Program-made: the position numbers and the translations under genes | Assembly (NCBI GenBank): GCA_033980235.1 | Contig: CM067065.1 | Coordinates: 6,713,328 to 6,777,327, forward strand | DNA from: Diadema setosum | Lineage: Eukaryota > Echinodermata > Echinoidea > Diadematoida > Diadematidae | DNA: 64,000 nt | Reading direction: 5' to 3' | Shown here: piece after piece, positions 49,401 through 56,283 of the stretch | Numbering within the stretch: the stretch's first letter is position 1 | Layout: every line of letters starts with the position of its first letter | The notes under the pieces: model-generated | What the model was told of the DNA's origin: nothing | Databases searched by the model: none | Seen by the model: only the letters and a program-made list of their open reading frames with translations

Positions 49401-52400
49401 TGTACGCCCCAATAGCTAATCACACACGTTCAGCGCAAAAATGTTCACGCTTTCAGAGTAGCCCAAACAAATGAGTACATGAATATAAGAACGACCCAAG
49501 TCCAATTTTTGGCCAAATTTAGTTTGACATGGGAAATTGTAGCTTATGCATGGACTCATCTTGTGTATAAATGATAAATCCTAAGTACCCCCGGAAGTGC
49601 CTGAAATAAATGAGTTAAATCTTATATGAATGTAAACATGAAGGACTTGGGTCGTTCTTACATTCATATTATAGCGCCCTCTCTCGTCCTCTCATCTCTA
49701 TAGCAGAATATCATGTATATGAATCAAAGAACGACCCAAGTCCATATGAATCAAAGAACGACCCAAGTCCATCACACAAAATGGCCTCTCCACAATTAAT
49801 GTAAATGTTAATCGTCATAATAATATATGTTCTAAATTGTATATACAATGTTGCCTTCCCATCACAGTTAAATAGAATATTATTGGACAAATAAAAAAAT
49901 ATGAAGTTTTTTTAAGTTTACTTGAAATGGTCATCCATGGACTTGGGTCGTTCTTATATTCATATACTCAAATGGCTGCATTCAGCTTCAAGTAACAAAG
50001 ATCGCAGCGCTTGTTTGATTTTAAGTTACATTTTCTTAAATGTGAACGATAAGCCCTGTGGTGTGTTTGGTCAATCAAAAGGCAATAATGTTAGCTGTAA
50101 GGAGATCTTAACTTGCATTTTAACATTACTTTTCTTCTCCTTTACAGGCAGACCATAAAAAATAATACTCATATGCCTGCAGAAACTGTTGAAATTTACT
50201 TTAAAATCGAGGAGACGAGTAACGTGTAAAATAGCGTTATGATACCATGGTCTCATCTGGGTAACGCCGAATGTGTTAGATATTACCCACAAAAAAAGTA
50301 CCTCGGAAGGATTGCTATCTTACAGCATACCCGATCGTGGTTGCAATGTAAGTTCTAATGTCTATTACAATATATGGGGCCATCTACAGCTCTCATCTTG
50401 CGAGACGAGAGCTAATCGCCTGCAACTGCTTGGCAGCTGCATCCCATTCGTTTCTAATGCGTGAGGAAAATACAAGAAATGAGAAAAAATCTTCATTCAA
50501 ACCACTAATGGTCTGAGTAAATTCACTGTACTTCTAAGGTAGTTTTTGGCGGATTCAAGAGTGTCCTAAATGGGATCGAGAACGGAACAGGGTCTTTTTA
50601 TTTCTTTACATTGAAAAAAAGTCTTTTTTTATGCGTATGTTTAAATTTTCGTCATAGTTTGCAGATATTTGTGCCAGTGTAATAAATTATACCAATGGAT
50701 CCTATTCCCCCTGTAGTCTCTAAAAGCTGGCCCCTAAAGTTCTATAAGTTCCTAGTAAATAGTACACAAGAATGCGTGGAAGGTAAACTGCCGTACTCAG
50801 GTGAGCGTGAGACCCCTGAGTCTTTGTTTAAGGTCAGAAATAAAATTGCCCAGTTGAGAGCATTCCAGAGGGATCATACAAAACGTAACCTGTTCCATAT
50901 GGTTATATCCACGCAATGATTAAACTGCTCTTTAGGGCTTTCAGAATGTCGTTAAAAAACTGGCAGAATGCGGCAGTTGTTTTGTATCATCTTTGACTTT
51001 TTGTGATACCTTATATCAATATCAAAATATGTCTATAATTCACAGCTCAAAAACGTGAACAGTCCAGACATATCAGATTCTAAAACAGTTATCATGTCCT
51101 TAAGTTCTTACAATTATACAAAGTAATCGTTTTCATGGCGATAAACCTGTCCCCCTCAATGCATCTATGATGATGGTTATTCCACGCATTTTCAAAGTGG
51201 TCTCGCTACAAACTACAATTATTGACTTCAAATACACATATCTGTTAAGTATTTGGTCACAATCGGTTACTCTCAGCTATATAGCAGTTCTGCTATTTCA
51301 GTATATTCCTGTTATTTTGCACGAGATTCATTAAAATTAAACTTCTGATAAAATTACATCCCGGCCGTCAAGGGAATGAATGAAGTATTATAAACTTGTA
51401 GTCGTCATGTTCTTTTACTGCGAACCCAGATTAATAAGGAGGAATTGAAAATGGTTACCGTATTTTTATTATTTTTTAGGGGGAGGGGGATTTATCTGTT
51501 GTTTTACTTGCTCTCATGTTTAATGAAAACAGATGAATAATCACATTGATACGTAAATCACCTTTACAAAATGAAGAAGAAAAGTCATTTATAACTGTAG
51601 ACAAACGAACACATGTGCTTCTATAATGCTGTACGTAATCTATCTACAAATTCTTGACCTTGCATTGATCTGCTTTATTACATTTACCTATACACTTCAA
51701 ATGCAAGCGTTAGGTTAGCATTACTGCATTTGCCTGTTTTTATTTCCTTATTTCAAGAACCATCACGCAGCACGTTGACACCTGACCAAATACAACAATG
51801 CAAAGAAGAGCTGAAGGCGTATTACCGTGAGTCACTACGCAATGTCACGGTAGATCCATTGATCGTGATGGAACGTATTGCATTCGATAAGATTTACACC
51901 GATTTGAGTCTATTTGACCGAAGTAATATGCGTAAGACCCAAATTACGTACGAGGATCTTTTGACCAACATTGAGAGTGAAGATGGCTCAAATCATTTTC
52001 TAATCGAGGGTGAGGCAGGTGTCGGTAAATCAACACTTTGCGCTAAAATTGCCTGGGACTGGTGCCAGGGAAGAATTCTCCAGGATGTGGACATGGTGAT
52101 TCTAATTCCTCTTCGACAAGTCTATAAAGAACGTGTTAGATATTTTCTTAAGAGGTATTTATCTGATTCAAATAGAGCAAGATTAAAGGCGATAGACGAC
52201 TACATTTCGACAAATCCATCTAAAATTCTTTTTGTGTTTGATGGGAACGACGAGTTTTTCACTGTCACAAATAATGAGATCTACTTAATTTTAAAAGTAC
52301 AGAAATATCCTTCATGCAAGGTAATTGTAACAACTCGCCCAAATTACACATATGAATTTAGGGATGACGTGTATGTTGGAGATTTTTACACTTTTTTCAG

Positions 52401-54363
52401 CGTCGAAGGATTTACCACTGAAAATATAGAAACTTATATTAGGAAGTACTTTCGAATGAGCGATAAAGACGCTCTTGCAGAAAACTTGATCAGTTTCATG
52501 GAAGAAAATGATGTTATTCGGTCTAATATGGCCCCCATTCCCATCTACTGTGCAATGCTTTGCCTCATGTGGAAGGATTTCTGTGAAGACAGACCAAAAG
52601 AAGTGCAGCAACTACGAACTTTCTCCAATATCTTTCAGAAAATGATCTCTTTCCTAAAAGAACATTACGCATGGAAATGTTGCAGAAATCGTGATAGATT
52701 ATGTCTCTCTGAGTGTGTAAAGGAAGCTGGCAGAGCGATTGAAGATGTGAGTGAGATAGCACTGATCGGTATATTGGAAGGAAATCGTTCATTTCCAGAA
52801 GAAGAGTTCTGTGAGTGCCTGGAGTCGATGCAAACATGCGGCAAAATCGGAGTTATGAAAGAACGGACAGATGTCAGCAGTATGACACGTCGACATGATG
52901 TCGACACTCCATGCGTCCCTGTTACAACCATTTCGTTTCCCCAACAGTTGTTCCAAGAATACTTAGCAGCGGTGTATATTGTGAAATTATTCACCGACAA
53001 TCATGATGATCATACCAAGTACAACGACATGAAAAGTAAACTTCTTGATCAACATGAGAACTTCCGTCACTTGCTCTACTTCACTTCAGCTTTAAGCAAT
53101 GAACTTGCTCTTGATATCATCAAGGACCTGAAAATGGCAGATGACAAGTATTTCTGTGTTGACGTTGCGTTTGAGTGTCATACTGAGGAGGCCGTCAGAG
53201 CAGTGGGAGAACGATGGAAACATTACGAATTAGCATCAAATATGTCACAGCATACGCAGTCCGGAGTTGTGTTTATGGTGTGCTGTAAACAGGCGGTGAG
53301 TGACATTGCTTGTATACGAAAAACCATGTTAAGCCACAATTAGATCATGGAAAAAAATGACCATGCAATAAGTGATCAATGTGCCTTTGCCTTTCTCAAA
53401 GTTTGATTTAGTGCAAAATAGCCAACCATCCTCCTTCGATAATACAGACATTTGAAATCATGACATGGTTGAAGGATAACACTTTAACATTTGAGTTCAT
53501 GGAGAAGTCGAATATCTGTCTAGAAATTATGTTGGTACAGATAATTTCCTCTTTTTATATGATGAAGTGAGTTGGTTGATTCTAAACTGCCATCCCATTT
53601 ACTTTATGTCTTGTTGACCAATTGTCAATTGTGGAGGCAATTAGAGTCTGAACAGTGTAATCGAGTCGAGCAATATTTTGAAAATGACAAAGTGGGCTTT
53701 ATACAAATATCTGGGAGAGAAAGTATAAACGTGTTTTACACTCTACACTGTAAGAACATCGGTGTTAGATTTAACACCATGGGTGTTAAATCTAACACCG
53801 ATCAAGTCTATACAGAGGACAATACCCACAGGTGTTTATAGGTTTGTTGTGATGGTGTTGAAAAGTGTTCATCTGGCACTTCGTGGTGTTAATATGGCAC
53901 TTCGTCTGGTGATATATTTGACAACAATTTTTCAACAATGACACCACAAGATGTTGATTTAATATTGCTGGTGTTAGCGTCAATGGTATAACACCCGCCC
54001 AACTTCAGTAGTGGGCCACACCAACTGGTCATGTGGTGTTACTGTTGTGTAAATGTGTTCACGCCTTCTTTTCAAAACTCAAGTACTTTATCGGAAAATT
54101 CTTAATTGTCTTGTTGAAGTTCAAAATCAACAAGAAGAACAGTAACTAAGAAAATATTCAACAAACATTTTATGTTTTGAAGTGACACCAAGAGGTGTTA
54201 TAACATCACAAACATGAGCACCAGAAATTTAACACCAGCTCGGAGTTTCATATTTAACACCAGACTTTTCGCAGTGTATAGTACTATTAAAAAAAAAGAT
54301 GAGACCGGTCTCTAAAAATTACCGATGCCAACATGCTACTGCATTCACATGACAACCCCCTCC

Positions 54364-54420
<57 letters not shown>

Positions 54421-54908
54421 TACATTCACATAATGTGGCAAAGGTCTCCACCCCCTCCCCTAACTTCCGAAAAAAAATATGCAGTGTCTGAAGTACATCA
54501 CGTAGGTTTGGTTTGGGTCATACTCGCCAAGCTATGTAAGGTGAACTTTCAGATACTGTGCATTACGTTTTATCAGTACAAAGAGCATGACTGCTGATGC
54601 ACTCATGTCCATTATACCTCCCAGATCCACCTTAGTTTATTCTGATTTTTCATGTGAAAAATTAATTACGTCTGCACATTCAAACATCATTTTATTGTAG
54701 TAGTATTCACTACTCTCTATCTATGTTCATCCCCATTCAATAGCGAACGTTAACCATCAATAATGTGAACTACGGGAGAACCATGTCACGTGACCTGGCG
54801 GAGGGTTTGTGTTCCAGCTGCAGTATTTTGCGCAAGGTAACAATAACTGACTCACAATTTCACGCAGACTTCTACGAAATCCTTGGCGCAGAGGCTTCGA
54901 ACTCTCAG
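22703..54908 (+). CDS. Ig-Ig-transmembrane-NACHT-LRR receptor (six-exon model, 3' end open)
   Basis: Exons: 22703-22775, 40181-40498, 41212-41553, 44434-44562, 51758-53295 and 54744-54908. Together they make 855 codons without a stop. Predicted layout: signal peptide 1-24; V-like Ig domain with cysteines 46 and 111, W58 and DEGLYYC; second Ig domain with cysteines 167 and 223 and W180; transmembrane helix about 250-271 followed by basic residues; NACHT with Walker A GEAGVGKST at 372-380, Walker B ILFVFDGNDE from 444 and sensor TTRP near 479-482; leucine-rich segment from 801. NACHT proteins are STAND-type NTPases that oligomerise on activation, often in innate immunity. A membrane-spanning Ig ectodomain would place the sensor outside the cell; that role is inference. 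Every junction agrees in phase. Exon 1 is the weakest link because of its 17.4 kb distance. Further LRR exons are expected after 54908. Confidence 0.72.
22840..23110. repeat. Dispersed repeat, copy 1 (TGAATTTGAATGATCATCGAG family)
   Basis: The stretch aatttgaatgatcatcgag with flanking tagatttgcatt-like words recurs at 26138-26360 and 29645-29760 in the same orientation. Confidence 0.55.
23294..25440. mobile_element. Large foldback element, ~800 bp inverted arms
   Basis: The left arm 23294-24125 is matched in reverse by 24645-25440. Shared landmarks are the gtccatgggcc ends, cctgaggtgg, gggaatatccaa repeats, the ccgtatttttcaattattca block and the accagaatattgt block. The 520-base centre opens with another copy of the end sequence at 24128. 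No transposase frame is seen. It lies in modelled intron 1 of the Ig-NACHT gene. Confidence 0.8.
26138..26360. repeat. Dispersed repeat, copy 2
   Basis: It is similar to 22840-23110, including gatttgcattcaatt and aatttgaatgatcaccgag. It lies on the other side of the 23294-25440 foldback element in the same orientation. Confidence 0.55.
26640..27560 (+). other. GC-rich segment and possible LTR remnant
   Basis: 26870-27080 is unusually GC- and CpG-rich for this window. From about 27275 the sequence is AT-rich, with a TATA-like word and an AATAAA near 27482. This could be the 3' part and LTR of a decayed retroelement, or a CpG island. No family was identified. Confidence 0.25.
28235..28495. mobile_element. 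Palindromic MITE
   Basis: caaagtgtatgggatcac..gatgaatccga on the left matches the reverse complement of tcggatgcatcagactgcgatccaatacac on the right. The minus-strand 169-residue frame across it is therefore not a gene. Confidence 0.55.
28496..29644. other. Intron stretch without recognised feature
   Basis: No exon, RNA gene or clear repeat was seen. It lies within modelled intron 1 of the Ig-NACHT gene. Confidence 0.35.
29645..29760. repeat. Dispersed repeat, copy 3
   Basis: It repeats the 26138-26360 head: gatttgcattcgatttaacg and aatttgaatgatcatcgag. Confidence 0.55.
29810..30022. mobile_element. Short copy of the AACGTT-type element
   Basis: It ends gaaaacgttatgtgtttgct, the same end as the 45409-46610 element, and contains gacgttttaaagacgtttt. 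Confidence 0.5.
30023..31201. other. Intron stretch without recognised feature
   Basis: A G run at 30314-30328 and A-rich stretches were noted. No coding or RNA feature was recognised. Confidence 0.35.
31202..31442. mobile_element. Palindromic MITE with ~80 bp arms, copy 1
   Basis: It starts actcttaaaacatccgagtc and ends in its reverse complement. Inside, cggacccagttc and gaccccaacg are mirrored. A second full copy is at 46986-47225. Confidence 0.85.
31663..33345. mobile_element. Modular foldback cluster punctuated by GTTGATAAACGCA
   Basis: Arms 31663-32205 and 32745-33345 are inverted copies, with another inverted pair inside the centre (32395-32620). The 13-mer gttgataaacgca or its complement occurs about 16 times, separating blocks built of gaaagc/gctttc words. 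The segment gacctcttctcctcgggtcg and its complement is another shared module. Apparent proteins here of up to 168 residues are translations of this repetitive pattern. Confidence 0.8.
33346..34582. other. Intron stretch; poly-A run at 33824-33870
   Basis: A long A run and a short CA microsatellite (34552-34567) are the only clear features. Confidence 0.4.
34583..35110. mobile_element. TGTGACC-ended element, copy 2, left part
   Basis: It matches the first ~500 bp of the 10263 copy (without its insertion), from atgtgaccctgcattacaaa to gaaaaggggcctctaagaca. The right part resumes at 39946 after about 4.8 kb of other elements. Confidence 0.75.
35120..37690. mobile_element. Foldback element with ~16 bp tandem units in its arms
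   Basis: The left arm (about 35150-35360) is made of units like ttatacagcccatgag, drifting to ccgacacc-type units. The right arm (about 37375-37690) carries the reverse complement units, ctcatgggctgtatgac and ggtctcgtgagcc. The middle has no recognisable transposase. A 158-residue minus frame in the right arm is a repeat translation. Confidence 0.7.
37939..38375. mobile_element. MITE with CCCAGTCACATA ends
   Basis: The ends are gtcccagtcacata and tatgtgactggggc, inverted. The interior repeats ccgtgtagctgccgtg-like words. Noncoding. Confidence 0.65.
38586..38983. mobile_element. TTAA-flanked palindromic element in the tandem array
   Basis: The ends are ttaaagggactgtacagt and actgtacaccccctttaa. 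Internal words ggatatctcagccatt and gattttcatcaaata appear on both strands. A partial copy is near 20150-20345. Confidence 0.75.
39219..39645. mobile_element. TTAA-flanked MITE in the tandem array
   Basis: The ends are ttaacccgttcc and ggaacgggttttaa. Removing it with one TTAA restores the register of the surrounding tandem unit. Confidence 0.65.
39946..40155. mobile_element. TGTGACC-ended element, copy 2, right part
   Basis: It matches the last ~200 bp of the 10263 copy up to tgtgatgcacggtcaca. It ends about 25 bases before the splice acceptor of the first Ig exon. Confidence 0.75.
40181..40498 (+). CDS. V-like immunoglobulin domain exon
   Basis: 318 bases, phase 1 to 1, the classic symmetric phase of Ig exons. 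Acceptor cttgtag, donor gtaagt. It shows the first cysteine in RLHCD, the core tryptophan in VYWDK and the DEGLYYC motif before the second cysteine. NST near the end is a possible N-glycosylation site. A mobile-element end lies about 25 bases upstream of the acceptor. Confidence 0.88.
41212..41553 (+). CDS. Second immunoglobulin domain exon
   Basis: 342 bases, phase 1 to 1. It encodes FNLTCVVSGFKP, a core tryptophan in MLWTQ and TLTCMAV, giving the two Ig cysteines. Three possible N-glycosylation sites (NLT, NIS, NGT) support an extracellular position. The donor, G then GTTTTG, is weak but is the only nearby GT with the right phase. Reading through it meets a stop at 41592. Confidence 0.8.
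41685..41955. repeat. Tandem 16 bp units GTTCGTTATTCCGAAG with inverted end
   Basis: Forward units run from 41693 to about 41870. Reverse-complement units (ccttcggaataacgaa) follow at about 41890-41955. Lone units recur at 43372-43412 and 44345-44378, suggesting a larger foldback element split by insertions. It lies in the intron after the second Ig exon. Confidence 0.7.
41956..43371. other. Intron stretch without recognised feature
   Basis: AT-rich sequence with no exon or element recognised. Confidence 0.35.
43452..43485. repeat. (GT)n microsatellite
   Basis: About 16 tandem GT copies follow a T run. Confidence 0.9.
43641..44341 (-). mobile_element. TGTGACC-ended element, copy 3, reversed
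   Basis: It reads as the reverse complement of the 10263 copy, from aagtgaccgtgcacc to gaggtgcagggtcaca. It ends about 92 bases before the transmembrane exon. Confidence 0.75.
44434..44562 (+). CDS. Transmembrane-helix exon
   Basis: 43 codons, phase 1 to 1, acceptor atttcag and donor gtaaga. It encodes a glycine- and aliphatic-rich helix of about 22 residues, followed by RKFLQR as a stop-transfer signal and a short cytosolic linker. The orientation fits a type I membrane protein with the NACHT inside. Confidence 0.8.
44563..45408. other. Intron stretch after the transmembrane exon
   Basis: A C run at 45115-45137 was noted. No gene recognised. Confidence 0.35.
45409..46610. mobile_element. 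Palindromic element built of AACGTT/GGACGTT words
   Basis: The ends are cagctaacatttggacgttt and, inverted, aacgttatgtgtttgctg. Both ends carry dozens of aacgtt, gacgtt and aacgtcc words in different phases. The middle is AT-rich and noncoding. A short relative is at 29810-30022. Confidence 0.65.
46986..47225. mobile_element. Palindromic MITE with ~80 bp arms, copy 2
   Basis: It is nearly identical to 31202-31442 along its whole length, with the same actcttaaaacatccgagtc end. Confidence 0.85.
48005..48720. repeat. Tandem array, ~230 bp unit, about three copies plus a partial
   Basis: Units start at the ggttttgaatgtacagcatg-like word near 48012, 48243, 48480 and 48697. Each has a C-rich block after gagcacacgaacc. 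Unit lengths are about 231, 237 and 217. Confidence 0.75.
49478..49972. mobile_element. Foldback repeat with AGAACGACCCAAGTCC units
   Basis: The 16-mer agaacgacccaagtcc occurs forward near 49488, 49727 and 49755 and reversed near 49643 and 49939. The ends read tgaatataagaacgaccc and gggtcgttcttatattca. Confidence 0.7.
49973..51757. other. Intron before the NACHT exon
   Basis: No convincing exon. A 74-residue open frame at 50695-50919 has no recognisable family and lacks clear splice sites. Confidence 0.35.
51758..53295 (+). CDS. NACHT NTPase exon
   Basis: One long exon of 512 codons, acceptor tttcaag, donor gtgagt, phase 1 to 0. An ~80-residue helical lead precedes the NTPase. Walker A is GEAGVGKST (from 52009), Walker B ILFVFDGNDE, and CKVIVTTRP matches NACHT sensor 1. 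The winged-helix and helical regions follow, with a QEYLAAVY segment typical of NLR C-terminal helical domains. No stop or frameshift is present. The exon could instead read on to a stop at 53341-53343, giving an LRR-less form. The family is certain; the ligand is unknown. Confidence 0.93.
53740..54285. mobile_element. Palindromic element with GGTGTTAAAT words
   Basis: It starts ctacactgtaagaa and ends ttttcgcagtgtatag. Just inside the left end is a perfect 21 bp stem with a 3-base loop at 53758-53802 (arm starts atcggtgttagatttaacac). Many gtgtta/taacac words follow. It lies between the NACHT and LRR exons. Confidence 0.65.
54364..54418. repeat. (CA)n microsatellite
   Basis: About 27 tandem CA copies. 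Confidence 0.92.
54744..54908 (+). CDS. Leucine-rich repeat exon after the NACHT exon
   Basis: 55 codons, phase 0 to 0, acceptor caatag and donor gtaagc, not part of any long open frame. It encodes two related LRR-like units: RTLTINNVNYG.. then LRKVTITDSQFHADFY. The latter resembles echinoderm NLR repeat exons. Its phase fits the donor at 53296. It ends in an open donor, so at least one more exon is expected; none was recognised before 64000. Confidence 0.65.
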
Positions 54909-56283
54909 GTAAGCCCTTGACACGGCATAATAATTCTCAATTGTTTGATAACAAAACTTCTGAATAACGAATTTTCAACATGATGACTGCCATCATTGTC
55001 AGAACGAGCATCGACCTCACAAAGCTATAGTCAGCTACAAATAACAATAGATCCTTGTGATCGGACGCAATTTTCATACAGATCCAATAGCCGTGTAGAA
55101 CCCCAAAACGTCAAAATCGACCACTATTAATGACAAAATTACCACAAATAACACGTCAAGCACAAATGTCAGAATTCCAACAAATGTCATAACACGTCAA
55201 CCACAAATGTCAAAATATGATTAGCCACAAATGCCATAACGTGTCCAACACAAATGTCAAAGCTTTCACTTTGAATGCAAATGTCATAACCCGTTAACCA
55301 CTGACAAAACTCATTGTTTACACTAAAATAATGAAAAATAGCCAATCACCATTCAGGATAAACCAAGCCAGTTTGTCTACTTCTTACTTTCAAAAGGTCT
55401 ACTTGCCCCATGGTCTGATGAGCACTTGGTCTAATAAACATTTGGCCTCATTGTCACCTGGTCTAATTCCCATTTCGTCTTATTGCCAGTTGGTCTAATA
55501 CCAGTTCGTCTAGTGTCCAGTCAGTCTAATGTTCAGTTGTTCTAACACCGGTTGGTCAATTGCCAGTTTTTTCTAATTCTCACTTGGTCTAATTTACACT
55601 TCTTCTATTTGGTCCTATAGCCACTTGGTCTAATTGGCAGCTCGTCCAATCATCATTTGGTGTAATTGCCACTTTGGCTAATGACTAGTCAGGCTAATGC
55701 TAAGTTGGGTTACCATAAGTGTCGCTATGTGAAGTTGGCCCATTTCATAAATACGCAGGTCTATAATGGTAAATCACCACCTTTCTCGAAAGGGTCCGGA
55801 TGTAAGCTCACAATCTAAGAAGCATACATTAGATTTCGAATTATCTACTATGCCAATTTCAGTGCGCCAGAATTAAAAGAGACATACGAAATGAACAGTC
55901 GTGCTCCCCGCGTACTTTAACCTTGAATCTTAGTGGGCGGGGCCATCTTCTTATGCGTATGCACTCCCCAAAAATGTGCATAAATATTCTTTTTTAAATT
56001 TCCGTTTTATTCTGTCCATAGTTGGTGTCTACCTAGGTTACAACAGCTAGTTAAGGTTCCTAACACTCCTATTCTAATGAATATCAAACATGAATTTGCG
56101 TTTTTATGGATGTCTGGAAGTATCACGAAATTGAATTTTCTTAATATCATTTTTTTCCTTTCCCACTTGACCTTGAGCTGAAAGATTACATCCTGCATAT
56201 TTAGATGGCAAAGGATATGCTTTTTTTATCAGCTTAAACGGAATGTTCATTACATTACTCTCTCTCTCTCTCTCTCTCTCTTT

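Noticed and set aside
50695..50919. 74-residue frame before the NACHT exon as a possible extra exon
   Set aside because: No good acceptor and no matching phase to the flanking exons. No recognisable domain.
53572..53841. Possible LRR exon after the NACHT exon
   Set aside because: The frame runs into the palindromic element at 53740 and has no leucine-repeat pattern. The exon at 54744 fits better.
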